Shown here piece by piece: positions 13,147 to 51,800 of a DNA stretch of 64,000 bases. Each line of letters begins with the position of its first letter. Positions within the stretch are counted from its first letter, which is position 1. The position numbers were made by a program, and so were the translations under genes. Source of the stretch: Mesostigma viride (lineage: Eukaryota > Streptophyta > Mesostigmatophyceae > Mesostigmatales > Mesostigmataceae); contig RPFO01000497.1 in NCBI GenBank assembly GCA_009746045.1, positions 1,136,970-1,200,969 of the forward strand, read 5' to 3'. The notes beneath the pieces were generated by a model. That model was not told the DNA's origin. It searched no databases and worked only from the letters and a program-made list of their open reading frames with translations.

Positions 13147-13302
13147 TTAAGGCGACGCACCTCCTCCATCAACCGGCGCGCGACAAATACAGCCATGACA
13201 GTGTTACGACCGTACGACGGAAACCCATCTGAGACCCACCCATGCAGGTGTGGGTCCAGCGCGGCGCGGAGCCTGTGCAGCATCATGCACATGAAGACCT
13301 TA

Positions 13303-13610
13303 GATCATACATAGCACGTATTAATTCCCTTGCTGATGGATGGGGGTGAGTGAAGCCGCGTTCACGAAGCCTAACTAAGCTAACTCTAAACTAATCTACA
13401 CAAATCCTAGCTACTGTACTCAGCAAAGCGCCCCTTCCTCCTTGGGGGCGGGGCCGGGGGGCTTGCCCATGTGCACAGGGGCGGGCGTGTGGGCCTGGAC
13501 AATATGGTCTGCCACCTCTTCTTGTCCTGTGCACGTAGCAGTCCACACAAGAGAGAGGGAGGAAATGCGGTGTTGCCATGGCTTGTACTATAAGGTTGGC
13601 CGGTCATTAT
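13303..13610 (-). mobile_element. LINE 3' end (ORF2 C-terminus and 3' UTR)
   Basis: The minus strand encodes a C-terminal peptide ending in a proline- then arginine-rich tail (PAPPPRRKGRF), homologous to the tails ending KPPPPKRRRRFDE at 54.7 kb. A short 3' UTR follows, shared with 54548-54720. 5' truncated. Confidence 0.75.
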
Positions 13611-15275
13611 GCAGACAATATTTGCAGTCTGTTTGTTTATATTTATAACTTTTGTGTAACTATTTTTCTAATGATCGAGATCAGCGCGTAGTACTCCTTG
13701 GCATGCCTTAGTGCCCTAGCCATAGCCTTAGCTTAGTCCTTGTACAGCCATGCTACGTCCTGGCTATGCTCAGATTACTTGCCCACGCTCTGAATAACAA
13801 TGTAAAGCTTGTATTTGAAAGTAATGAATGTGTTAGATATGCCACACATACAAAAACTCTTCTGTCGCACATGATATGTAGCATGCGCACACAATCAAAA
13901 ATACAAGGGCCAGCATGATTGCGAGCAGTCAGGCCCTTCACTATGTAGGACACCGGTCCAGCTTTACAAGTCGCGAGTCTAGCTTGTAAGAAGGTATAGT
14001 AGCAACAGTCAACCATGGTATTACACCCATTTACCATCATCGTTGGAATGTCGCACGGGCCTGAAGTAGCTTTTGAAATCAGGCACGTACTCCCTTATGA
14101 GGCAGCCCATCATTATCCCAGAGCGCAGGCAATAACCACTTCAACACCGCTCCAAAGTTCAGCCAGGTATAGCTTTATGGCTGGCAGAGCCCATCATCGT
14201 CCCCTTTGTGGGAAAAAATAGCCCTGAGGAGGGGTGCTGAAAAGGCGTTGACTGCAAGACCAGGCCAGCAGATTGCAATAGTAATAGCCATAATTTTTAA
14301 TGTCCACGGCTACAAATATCCACCTCCATTCATTTCCATCATCCTGAACGACTCGACAAATGCAGATAAGATAAGAGCAGGCTCAAGCTACCATGGGCCG
14401 GATGCTTCCAGATTTCTGGCCTGCGCTGGTTGTCTCTTTGACAGTGTACATGTTTTTACAGCCGACAACCGCTCATCCTCGCCGTCCTGGCGGTCTCGGA
14501 CACGTCCCAGACAGTTGACATGCCGCAGCGTGACGCATGCCCTGATAACTCATGTGCCCCATGGTAAAAAAGCCAGGGTTCCAGGCAACCTCCCGACACG
14601 AGCAGGCACGTACAGGCAAGCGAGCGCGCTGCAAGCCACGCTGTCCCGCGCCCCCCCCCCCCCCCCCCCCGCCACATCCACCCCAGCCGCCCCCCCCCCC
14701 ACACACACAAAAGAACGCGCGGTTCCCAAATGAAACACGTGTGCGCAGGGTGGGGGCTCGCCTTGAACTGTTGATGAGCCAGGAGAGGGGACCCAAGAGG
14801 CATGGCGGCCCGCGGATGCCACCATGGCATCCTTCAGGGTCTGCTTGGCGGCTTCACACAAGCACCCATCACCGTTCCTGCCACCGGTACGTTGTGGCTG
14901 CCACCCGCCGTACCGTGGGCATCCCCTCAACACGGCCGTGGATCATGGTAACGAGCTCATCCATCCCGCACGAGGCATACAGTCCATGTCTCGGGCCCGG
15001 CCAAACGCACAGGCCAGGTCTTGGGGCCAGATAGACATGCCGCGTGCAGGCAGGCCAGCTAGGCATGGAAGACCTGCCAGGTTCAGGCCGCTCGCACAAG
15101 CCGGTACTGCTACTTTTGCCTGCTGCACGCGGGTTACCACGAGACGGTCACCCAAGAGCGGTCCCCTAACGATGGGCACTAAAGGAAAGGCAGCGCATGG
15201 GATGCTCAGGCACGCGCTGGGCGGGGATCTGTGACCCATGGCGAGGGCGACATCCCACCGTCACCCCAGTTGCCG
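13611..15275. other. Intergenic; SINE-like copy at about 14306-14440, C-rich tract
   Basis: No gene is recognised. The segment 14306-14440 matches the SINE-like insertion at 10958-11161 over most of its length (CATCATCCTGAACGACTCGA, then the CTGGCCTGCGCTGG terminus). A poly-C tract lies at about 14650-14700. Confidence 0.6.
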
Positions 15276-16091
15276 CTACCTTGCTGGCGGCTTGGTGGTT
15301 GGTAGCGGTATCGAGGGACTTTCCGGCTGCTGCAGGAGTTGCATGGCCTGCACCGTACACGACCGTATGTTCATGATCGCCTTGAGCAGCTTGGCGTCCC
15401 TGGCCTCTATCAAGACCGTGTCTTCGGGGGTGTTTTCCGGCAAGAGCGCCCCCAGGGACCGCTCCCGTTTCCTGACTCTGATGGCCTTAACCGTGTCGGT
15501 GCTGGCTATTCTTTCCTCACACAGCAATTCCTGCGCCGAGAGTGGCGCCACGGCCGCCGCAGCCTGCTGCTTCTTCGGGTGTACGAGGGGCCGCTCGGCT
15601 GCTCCGACGGCGCAGTGACGGGGTTTGCCGAGGGGGCGAGCGCTGTGGATGCCACCCTCGGCATCGATGCTTAGATCGTCGAGGCCGAACTCGTGCAGGT
15701 TGGCCGTCTCGTTCAGCACCTTGACGACATCGAGCATGGCTTTGTCAAAAGGAGAGCTTTGCTCCTTGAGGTTCCCGCCCTTGAGCTCCTCGCGAAATTT
15801 CCGCATACACCGCTTGAACTGCCCTTCCACAGTCTTGGGAGCCACCCGGCCTTTGAAATGGGTGGATGAGCTCAATATGTTGGCTATTTCGCCCCAGGCC
15901 TTGGATTTCTCGCCATGCTTGTACGTCCAAGGCTGAACCTCGAGGTAGCTCTTGGCCAGCAGGAGCATATGGGTGTTCTTTTCCCATTTCTGATAGGCTT
16001 TAGTGGCACACGTGCCCTCGCGGCGGAGCTTGCCGGGAGGCCGTATGCTCCGCTTCTCCTCACGGGGCTCGGCTTCCGTCAAAGCCACCAT
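15276..16091 (-). CDS. Myb/SANT-like (trihelix-type) DNA-binding protein, single exon
   Basis: An uninterrupted 271-codon frame from ATG at 16091. Residues about 33-100 read like a Myb/SANT-like or trihelix domain: spaced aromatics WEKNTHMLLLAKSYLEVQPW, a second segment KAWGEIANILSSS, then KTVEGQFKRCMRKFREEL, a predicted recognition helix rich in K and R. The rest is low-complexity, with an Ala/Gln stretch near the middle and a basic RVRKRERS segment. No transposase is visible beside it and no terminal repeats were found. Such domains occur both in transcription factors and in proteins carried by DNA transposons, so the role is open. It is divergent from the DUF300 gene, 1.2 kb away. Confidence 0.65.
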   Translation of the reverse strand: MVALTEAEPREEKRSIRPPGKLRREGTCATKAYQKWEKNTHMLLLAKSYLEVQPWTYKHGEKSKAWGEIANILSSSTHFKGRVAPKTVEGQFKRCMRKFREELKGGNLKEQSSPFDKAMLDVVKVLNETANLHEFGLDDLSIDAEGGIHSARPLGKPRHCAVGAAERPLVHPKKQQAAAAVAPLSAQELLCEERIASTDTVKAIRVRKRERSLGALLPENTPEDTVLIEARDAKLLKAIMNIRSCTVQAMQLLQQPESPSIPLPTTKPPAR

Positions 16092-17282
16092 ACCGGCTTT
16101 AATATATGGCGACAGAGTCGAAACTCTCCCCCAGTACGAACTCCCCCAGAAGCCCGGCTAACGACCAACTGCAAGCACGACCTGCCCAGTGCTCGCACCA
16201 CCTAAGAAAGACCACAGCACGTTTTCAGCTATAGCTGGGAATCCCCAGCTGTGAAAAACGAACCGAGGTGGCGATCGAGCAACACCTTAGTCTTCTCTTG
16301 TCTTTGAGCGGTGCGAGGCTCACCGCCGTAACAACTTTCGGCGGGTAACGCAGCTATGTACCGACTCCCGCGCTTGCTGTTTCATCTTCGTCCAGAAAGC
16401 GGGCCGATGCAAGTAATGCAACGCCGCAAAAGCGCGCTTCCACATGTCCATCTCGTGATATTTGTAGTAGTATCCAGTAGTCGATAAGTGTCCTGAAATA
16501 GATCGCGTAATTGCGGCCAGTGACATTTGCGACTTTTGTCGCTTCCGGCCTGCTTCCGGCACTGTTTATTCGCCAGCACAGGTCAGTCAGGCGTGCGATC
16601 TTACTGACTGACTGACTGACAGCTCGATCAGTCCCGAAGAACCAGCTTGGCTACTAACAACCCTCTAGAGAAAGGACATGTACTTCCTGCCAGTCGTCAC
16701 GAGCTCCAACCTGGCGCACTGTCAGACCTCACAATCCCCCGCGTTGGAATTTGGACTGGGAATAAACTGATGACTCATGACTGTCAGTCCCCGCGAGGGC
16801 TACGAACGGTCTCGAGAATTACAACTGTACAACTGGGCATGCCGGTACTAGAACTACATTAAAGCGTGGCGACTGGCGAGCTCGCGACCCCATGGCTGGA
16901 CAGCGCAACAGTCTCATCAGGCGTGGGCATTGGGCAACAACAAGTCTCATCAGCCTCGGACAGGAAAGTCTGTTACAATCGCACATTATTTACCGATAAT
17001 GCCGGTGAGACCAAGCTGTATTCATTGCATTTCCCTGAGTTCCGGTTCAGGCAGCTTCCTTGGCACCCCGATATCCCCGTCTCACCTTGAGATGAAATCG
17101 AGCTAGTGTGACCGTGTGCCTGAGTCGACATTGCGACACTATCAGCCCGGCCATATGCCTTTTATTCCTCAATCAGGGGATTGAGTAAATGGGATGAGTA
17201 CAAGCAGGAAAATGTCAACATATGCTAAGGGATGATGCCGCTTTTAATGGCCTCCGGGTAATTTACGTCATCAACGTTCCCA
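16092..17282. promoter_or_regulatory. Divergent intergenic region (Myb/SANT-like gene and DUF300 gene)
   Basis: No exon is recognised. A short (ACTG)n run lies at about 16602-16622. It must contain the 5' ends of both flanking genes, but no core promoter element is convincing. Confidence 0.5.
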
Positions 17283-26489
<9,207 letters not shown>

Positions 26490-28982
26490 GCAGCCATGGT
26501 AACAAAGTGTGCCGCCGCAGCATGAGTCTGCGATGGCCAGTCCAAAGATGCCACGTTGCTCGGACATGGCCAGTTTGAAAGTGACACGCCACTCAGACAC
26601 AGCTCATCAGACACTGCAGCTGATGTTGTGGCAAAATGCAGCAAGGCTGTCTGTATGGCGCATGCGCCCGAAATATGGCAGGTGCTGGCCACACAGGGGC
26701 CTGGGCCAAGCCGGCTCGCAGGCGCACCGGCTGTCCAGGAGCAGGTGGCTACGGGCCGTGGCCGTCATCAGCCTGACGGCTCCCGCAACCGTACCCCATT
26801 GGACAGGGGGGCATGCCGCATGCCTGCTCTCATTCGAGGTCCCTGCAGGCACGAAGACAAGCGGCCTCCCCTGCGGTTCTGCCGCTCAGCCAAGGGCGTA
26901 TGCAAACGGCAGCCATGGTAGGCGCAGTGTGCTGGCACAGTTGAATGCAGCCGGGTGGCCGCACATCACATGCCTGCGGGCTGGGCATCTCGTCGTGGTG
27001 GCTTCCAGTGCGGCCCCAACATGCCACCATCCATGTCTCGCTGGTTACTACTAGAGTGTATGGCTGCAATTCTTGCCGGATTTGTATTGGTGAGATTGTG
27101 GCAATGCTCCCTCCCCAAAGTGGGCAGATGTGGTTGGGAAACCTGCGTGGGTTGAGCGTAAGGTGTTTTAAATAAGAGGGCTCTCAATGATCCCATCAGT
27201 AGCAGGTATTCAGGGATACCCACTACTAGGGTATCCCAATGTTACCTGGTTCTGCTGTCTGTCCAGAGCTAGTTTGCAGGGAGAGTGCTGCAAAGATGCA
27301 TGCACATGGGAAAGCATATTCTTGTTTTCTGCACATATGCCAGTTATTTTAAAAATTGGCGAACCTGCAGTGTTGCCCAGGCGCGACTGGTTCAATGCTG
27401 CATGTATGTACATCTTGGTGATAAGTGTCGATCCGGTTGCCCCTCGGATCAGTCGCGCGCCGGCTTCTTCAAGCCCCGATTCACCTACGGATATGGTATT
27501 TTTACGTCGATCCGCATCTACGTGGACCGGGGGGCTTGACAGTTAGATGTTTACTCGACCTGCTTGGATCGAGCTCTGTATACGTACATCAACCCTATCT
27601 ACAGCTCTGAAATGTGCCGATGTACGTCAATCGATGACGACAATAATACATGTGGCGAAGTTGGCTTTGTCAATCATGAAGTGTTGCATGCCATTACTGA
27701 GGTCTACTGATCACAGGCCGGCCTTATAAAAAAACTTGCGAAATCGACGCTAGCATTTCATGTCATTTCATCATGCAATTAGATATATGTATAGATACAT
27801 GATTTCGATCAGTATGCAGTAGATATGATCCATATGCATCGATCAGCCTTTGAACAATAGCTACAGCTATATAGGATAATTTTTATATTAGGTGGCAGGC
27901 AAATTGCAGCACTAGTATTTCTACTCTACAGCGCTTTTCTATAAGCATTGGGTCAATGACCTTGTGGGTGACCCCTGGGTATGCCCCTAAAAACGATTAG
28001 GCTCCGGCCAGGAGAGGCGCCTTCATAATAATCCAATCCGGCGCCTCTGAATGCGTTTCAAGCTAGCCTATCTGTAGGCTCTGGGCCATGGGGCAGCCTT
28101 ACTGCATCCGCCACACTTTTGCTATGCTGAAGCTAATTATTGCACGTACCCACAGTTGCGTCCCCACTGGTCATGATGCGGAGATAGCTCTCTGTGGCCT
28201 GCCCACTTAGGCCGGGCAGTGAGATCGAGAAGCTAGTCAACGCCCTTCCTCCTCATTGTGTATGTAGGGGTTGAAGGTTCCATATTATTGGTACCCGCGT
28301 GACGCAGTCTAGATACGTACGTACGCGTGATAATTAATTATTTGAAGCATTGAGCATTATATACTCAACAAGTACATGCAGGGGAGCACGCGGCTGACAA
28401 ACGCGGAAACTTGTGTTGTGTACATGATCTAGCAGGCATTCTCACGCATGCTCTATATTCTAAAATCAATCAATACATAGCACACGATTTCTGCATCTTA
28501 ATTATCGACGACAGGTAGCTTACTAGTGTCAATGTGGGTAGGTATCTACAGGGAATCACATGAAGACCATCACCGATCCGCTCTGCTGCATGGGGGCGAT
28601 GTCACACAATGATCTGCAGCCCCCGGCAGAACTATCTATGCCGACAAGAGCGCGCTCATCGAGGATACATAGCACACGTGGCATCCGGCCAGACTTCGCT
28701 CGCTTGGTTGCCTGGCACAATCATTGCCCAATGGTGGGTCTTCAAGTCAGCAAGAAGACGAAGTTCACGGCCGGTGCTCAAGCTCTTGCGCTCCACCCCT
28801 ACTGGACGGTTCCACCGGCCCTACAGGCCTACACGGAGCGCTTTGAGCTGCTGAGCAGCGTTCAATGTTTCCACTTGGCCATGCAAGGGCGACCTCAACG
28901 CCCACATTTTCATCGCCTTGTCTAAGGCCACTGCCTTGCGTCGCGTCCTGCATTACGCCGCTGGCCCCTCATCTGCAGGTCG
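26490..28982. other. Spacer between convergent DUF300 and BCS1-like genes
   Basis: No gene is recognised. 27700-28560 is AT-rich. A 121-codon plus-strand frame at 28560-28925 has no similarity I can name. It should contain both 3' UTRs. Confidence 0.6.
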
Positions 28983-45306
<16,324 letters not shown>

Positions 45307-45859
45307 GATTTCCCAAGGGCACTTTGTGTGTCTGGTTCGTTACATCAGCGGTAAAAGGGCAACGACCACTGTTTCCATTTGCTCCTGGATGTTATCCACA
45401 TTATATATAATTGTGGCAGCAATAGCCAGCATTATATAGCCAGCACTAGCCAGTGGAATGTGTCTGCGAAAGCTATTGGCAGGTTCCATGGCTAGGCCTA
45501 GATGCCACGTGCATGGGTGCATCCCAATGTCCACGTGTCCACAGAAGATGGAAAGCTGACACCCAGCTCTGGCGCCTGTAAAACCAACTTGCATGCCCAG
45601 AAAGCCGCCACGTCAGCATTCCACAGAACTTGTTCGTCCATTTTCTATGTCCAAAAAAGTTGGGAGTAAATTAGGTACGTAACCAGTGAAACCTCATATT
45701 CAGCATACGTTTGTCCTAGTATTTATTGTCACTGACAGGCAAGCGAGCCATGGCGAACCGGCAAAGTGTGTAAGCAGCCATCCTATGCGTGGACGAATAA
45801 GTTTTACGGAATTAGTAAAAATCTGGCGTAGGCCCCGCAAATGTAGCTCATAAATCATA
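45307..45859. promoter_or_regulatory. Divergent promoter region between BCS1-like and kinase genes
   Basis: 553 bp separate the two proposed start codons on opposite strands, so both 5' UTRs and core promoters should lie here. No element stands out. A minus-strand 84-codon frame at 45340-45594 with a hydrophobic segment is not supported. Confidence 0.55.
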
Positions 45860-48800
45860 ATGGGTCAAGCGAGCAGTGTCCTTGGCTTCAAGTCGTCCCG
45901 CAGCAGATCCCCTACCGACAGCGGACCCGTGGACAGCCCGGCGTACGCCAGGCAACTGAACGCCAGCGGGCCAGCGGAGGCGTGGCCTCCCTCGGACTAT
46001 GACAATCATGCAAGGTGTGTCACGTACATCGACCATGATATGCGATAATTATTGTAGATAACAGCCCCCATTCAAAAAGGAGCTTGCGTAACGTGAGTTC
46101 AAGCTCTATGCAGGCCATCCCAGGTTCAGCTTGCCGCCAGCCATCGATGGGTTATTTTGAAGGGGCGCACCCTACAGCTGCAGCCACGTACCCAAGCCAT
46201 GGCTTCCCTTTAGTTAGACATCCACCCTGTGCATCGAGACGTGAAGGTGTGGCGTGCGCCATATCCCGAACGAACCCATTCTTGGGGCCATTCGGTTGTA
46301 GTTCCTTTCGCAGGTTTGGCATTGTCCTTTGCCGCCGTGTGCTTAGGACTATCTGCCAGTAGTTTCCCCCCTAACTTGCTACGATGCCACCCTTGAAATG
46401 CTAGCAATCCCCCCCCCTTTCGATTGATACCGGTTACCTCCCCCTTCATTTTTGAGAGTTTCCGCCCTCACTCGCTCGGCTCCTCGTGGTGTGACGTCCT
46501 TGCCTGCACGTCATGTAGTTCACTCACCCCGTGCATTAGTTAGTACTCCGAAATATTTCAAGTCTTCAGCCCGTCATCTTTGCACGAGTCAAGACCGCGC
46601 GGGCTGTCATTTATAATCCTGGTAACCGCTCCCACCGCTGCTGATGGCCCACCCACCCCTACCCTGCACTGTCGCAACAGGCATGCCGTGTCCCGGCTGC
46701 AGGCCTCCCACCCCCAGGGAAACAATCCCGCCCCTGTGCCCCTGGACAAGGCTGTCGTTGAGGACATCTGCGCTGCGTTCGGAGGAGACCTGCACGCCGC
46801 CGAGCGAGCCTTGGCAGAGATGCTGCCGGGGGTAGATGTGGCGTGCGCGCTGGTGTGTGTGGGAACATGGCCTGGCTGGACCCTACATTAAGGCCCTTTT
46901 CGTGGCCTCCTTGTTGGCACCCCTTTTTTTGGCCCCCCTTGTTTGGCCCTCTCTCTTTGACCCCCTTTCTTTGGGCCCCTCTGTTTGGCACCCTTGGATG
47001 TCCCCTTTGTTTGGCTCCGCGGGGCCTATATCCCCTTCCAGCTGATCTTGTCCTGCCAAGAGCGTGCTTGCATTTGCCACGGCTGCGTCTTGCACGACAA
47101 TGGCCCCATCCCCATGGACATAACGAGGAACGTTTGGTTTGCATAGGCACCCGCCCGTTGCGTGCATGTGAGCCCACGCACGCACCACCCGGCACAGCCA
47201 CACAAGCACATCGTGGATGCGAGAGAGAGGTGCGGCAGCGGTGCAGAGAGCCCCCCGCCACCCAACCCATTCTCCGTCTTTCTGCCTCACATGTGCGCGC
47301 GAGTGCGCACCCACCTCCACACACACACACACACAAACCATGACCTGCAGGCCGCCTGCCGTGACCAGCGCTCCCATGGTGCACCACCTGGCAACGGCCC
47401 CCGGCCAGGTGCCCCCTCCCCTACCGCAGCCTCTGCCGGAGCCAACTCGCAGGCTCGCCCACCTCCTATGCCATCTAGTTCCCAGCCACAACCCGTGCGG
47501 CAAGGGTCAGGGTCTCATGTACCCTCCGCTCCGCCGCTGCCGCCCGATCTGTTATCCCTCATCGGTAGACACCAAGCGAATGGCGGGGTGGTGCTTTCCT
47601 CACAGGCTCCTGGGGTGGGCGGCACTGCTGCTGCCACACGCAACGACACCCATGGTCACGGAGCACATAATCATAATGCGCCGCACCCATCCCATCAGCA
47701 GCCGCAGCACCGGGGTGGCGGGCAGGGCTCTTACGCGACGGCTGTGGAGCTGGGTAGGCCCATGCCCAGGCATGCGAGCGCAAGCAATACAACCGCACAG
47801 CATGCAGACCCTCCCTCCCGGCACGCGGATGACGACCAACATGCCACGAGGGGACAGGTGAGGGCGAGTGGCGGGGCGCCAAGTGGCCGCGTACCGGTGG
47901 CAACCCAGGTCGCGGGCCAGGGCTCCAGGAGCAATGTTGCAGGTGGCAGCAGGAACACATCTCTTGCTGGTGTCGGCGCTGGGCCTGCGGGCCTGCCCCG
48001 CGGCGGTGCCGGTAGCAGCAGCCATCACGTCGTGGTGTCCAACCCCAACGCCACCTCGGCCATTGCGACGACTCGCCCAGGGCAGCCGTCGCGGTCAGGG
48101 GATCGGTCTGGTGCGACCTCGGTGGGGTCAGGCGGCGCGAGGGGTACCGTAGGTGGGGATGATGCCGCCAGGGACCCCCTGGGGGCCGCCCGGGACGGCG
48201 ACGCAGTGGAGGTGCTGCCCCAGCCCGGCAGCCTCCGTGTGTACGACCTGGAGGAGCTTGGGAGTGGGCGGGGTGGTGTTGCGGAGGACAGCATCTACTG
48301 CAGCGGCGGCCTGTTTGCGGATGTGCTGCAAAAGGCGGGCGGCGACGTGGCGCGCGCGCAGGCATTCATGCGTGAGCTGGGGATCTCGGTCGGGGCAGTG
48401 GGGAGTGTGTGCTTGCAACCGGGGCGTCTGCCGCCGCAGCCACCACCACCAGGTGGGCAGGGAGGACCAACGGGTGGGCAGCCACCGCAGCAGCAACCGC
48501 AGCTGCAGCCTCGATCACAGCAGCGACTGCATCAAGAGCAGCATCGGCTGGGGCATGTGGTCGGTGGGGCATTGCCTGGCGAAGGGGCGGCAGCAGATGC
48601 GGGTCATGCATCAGCTACCATCAACGAGATTGAGGCACGTCGAGGAGGGGCCCCTCAACGGCAGCAGCAGCAGCAGCAGCAGCCGCAGCAGAATGGTGTG
48701 GGCACGAGGCAAGGGCACCCTCCCCGGCCGCCTCATGCCGACAGCACACCGGCAGGTAGCAGGGACAAAGGGGCCAATGGACACGGAAGCAGGGCCAGTG

Positions 48801-51800
48801 CGGCGTCCGCCAATGGCGATGGTAGAGCTGGCCCCGGCAGAACAGCCATCGGTGTGGCTGGTTCCAGCGGCCAGAATCATGGCAGCGCTGCAGCTGCCTC
48901 CAGTGCTGGTGCGGCTGCCCCAGAGGCCCTGCCAGAGGGGTCCCGGCAGCCGGCACCTGTTCCGTCTCCTGCCAATGGCCCAGCAGGGGCGGCGGAGTCT
49001 GGGCATGCACCACAGGGGCAGCAACAACAGGTTAAGGCTCCGCCATCCGTGGCGGGGAACGACTCGCGGGCGCCAGCAGTGGGACTGGCTGTGGTCACCA
49101 CGGTCCCCAAGCCGGGTCCTCTGCGTCAGCCGCTGCGCCCTGGCCATGTGTTCCTGTTCAGCTACCGCGCGCTGTTTAAGGCGACGGACGGGTTTGCGCA
49201 GGAGAGGGTGCTGGGGGCTGGGGGCTTTGGGAAGGTGTACAGGGGGGACCTGCATGGGATGCAGGTCGCCATCAAGTCGGTGGGTGAGAGTGTGCTAGTT
49301 GTGATGTGCTTACTTTGTAAAGTGATGGTGAAATGCATGAAGTGGTTGAAGACTTGAACCCATCCCGTTGATGCGTGAGATTGTGTAACTGCTGCAACAA
49401 TTGTAGTGGGAGGGAAAGTGGTTGGTGATAAACTTTGAAGGTGTGTATAGAACGGGTTCAAGTATCAAGCCAGTGGGTGGGATATTGCTTGCCATTACCC
49501 CTCGTAGGTGGGACTCAACACAGGAGGCAGTCACCTGACTGGGCGCTCTAGGGGACCTTGGAGGGGAATCCGGAATCAAAGCAGCATTCTTGTTCACAAC
49601 GCTGCAGTCGTGTGCTTGCTTGCATGGTGACTGCATGCCTTGTAATTACAGTAACTTATGCTTTGTAGCTACAGTGACTTGGCTCCTCACCGACATGCAT
49701 CCGTAGGGCATCGTGGACTGCAATGGAAAGAGTCAGGACCAGCAGGGGGTGATCTGCGGGGGGGGATGTGAGCCGATTCCACCCTGGTGCTTTGGTGGTA
49801 CCGTTCAGTCCTAGCTAGCTTGGTCTGGGGCAGAGCTGGGCTACTTCCTGTTTTTCGCTTCCCACTCCCACTACTTGGCTGAAGGGTGGGCTTCATTGGC
49901 GCCCCCTTGGGTGCCAGTGCAGCCGTGACTGATTGGGTTTATACAACGCACCCTGTCTGGGGCACCATTATTGCAGCTGAAGGAGTAGAGCGTGCTGAGG
50001 TCAGCGTCCGGATGTCGACCACTGACCCTACTATATGATAGCGTTTCCAGACCTTGTCATGTGGACCACTGACCCTGCTATATGAAAGGGTGTCTAGACC
50101 TTATCATGTGGACCACTGACCCTAGGATGGGGTAGGGTTTCCAGACCTTATCATGTGGAACACTGACCCTGCTATATGAAAGGGTGTCCAGACCTTATCA
50201 TGTGGACCACTGACCCTACGATACGATAGGGTGTCCAGACCTTGTCATGTGGACCACTGACCCTAGGATACGATAGGGTGTCCAGACCTTGTCATGTGGA
50301 CCACTGACCCTGCTATATGAAAGGGTTTCCAGGCCTTATCATGTGGACCACTGACCCTACGATACGATAGGGTCTCCAGACCTTATCATGTGGACCACTG
50401 ACCCTAGGATATGATAAGGTCTCCAGAGCTATACCTGCCTCGCTGTTATGCCGTTCACAAGGCCTTTGCTTGCCTACGTCTTGTCCGATCACGTGCCCTG
50501 TCAGCGTGTCCTATCAATTTTATCATCCTCCACCTTGTGCTCCGTGTGGCCTTGCCTCCGCGTCTCGTGGGCGCCAGCTGGACAGCGACAGCATGCAGGG
50601 GGAGGCTGAGTTTGTTCGGGAGGTGGAGGTAGGACCGAGGTCAAGGGAGGGGGTGGGATGTGCAGGGCAGGGGAGTCTTAGACCAAAACGATCTATGCAG
50701 GCACTCCTTTTCCTTTGCATGTGGAAGTGTACAGCTTTGAATGCGCACATTTTGAGAGTCTCTGAGAGTCTGGGGGAGAATGGTTGGGGCCATGGAAGCA
50801 TCCTGCGTTCGTCGGCAGGTTGCCCTGCGGCTGACCCTGGCCACCCTCACCAGCGGTTGTCTAAGGATGTGTGAGACCATGACAATATTTTATGTTGTTA
50901 TTTGACATTATTTGAGAGCAGCTGGGGGAAGGATGGGTGCCGACGGTCATCAACTTGTTGACATGCTTCATGACACTGTGTGGGCCGTGCCGCTACCGTG
51001 CTGCTTTGGGTTGAGGAGGGGGGCAATGCTTGGCTGCAGATCTGTCATCGGTTGCTTGATTTGGCAGGCCACAATTTGCTTGCCCCTGGCATGAACACGA
51101 TGTGTGCCGCATGGCACAACCGCATCAATATCTGAGTTCTTATAACTGTTGCAATGGCATACTTCTATCTCTGGCCTGCGCTGGTTGTCTCAATGATACT
51201 GGCGGCTAGTGCGTCATGCCGGCCTGTTTGCCTGTCTCCCTTTTTGCAAGGCCGCACTCTGGGCCATCAACCGTGTGGCCTAGGCCCCAAGATGGAAGCC
51301 TTCCAGTGGACCTGCTGGGAGCGGCTTGCCAGGGCAGGGCCCGTACACCAGGGATCAAACGGCTGCATTGATGTCCGCCATTGCCTGGACTTTGACGTTT
51401 CCTCATCCCTTCCTTGTTACAAAAGGGGAGTGCCCTCTGCTCTATCACTTTGCACATTCACAGCTCCATCAGGCAGAGCATGGCGACAGTGCACGTACAA
51501 AGGGTGCAGGCCATCCTTTCCCGTAGCCTCTGTCAGTGCAGGCCAGAGAGTGACACTGGAAACAACGGCATGCTGCCCCGAGTTAAATCCTCCATGCGTT
51601 ATTTTGATGGTCTTTGACACGGCCTGTTTTGCTCTACCTGAACCAGTTCTGGCCCCAAAACTTGTACTGACAGTGGTTACTGATTGGTCAACCTGCGTTC
51701 CTGTCATGCACTGCGACAGGTGCTGGGAGAGTACCAGCAGGAGAATATTGTCCGCCTGGTGGGCTACTCCACCGATGAGGGGAACTACTGCCTGGTATGG

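Larger units (their letters stand above)
10385..13302 (-). mobile_element. LINE fragment (non-LTR reverse transcriptase), interrupted by two insertions
   Basis: The minus strand encodes parts of the same reverse transcriptase as the copies at 54.8-56.9 kb and 62.3-63.2 kb: an FDTVLWEALWAILGLDRVPP segment after the motif-A region, the SPYLF-type segment, and the C-terminal LKVLVLTVLTYGAEAW-like segment. The nucleotide match to the other copies stops at about 10385. Frames are broken, so it is a pseudogene. It is split by a SINE-like insertion (10958-11161) and by a TTAA-flanked transposon (11410-13146), resuming at 13151. At about 13303 it abuts the 3' end of another LINE copy. Confidence 0.85.
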
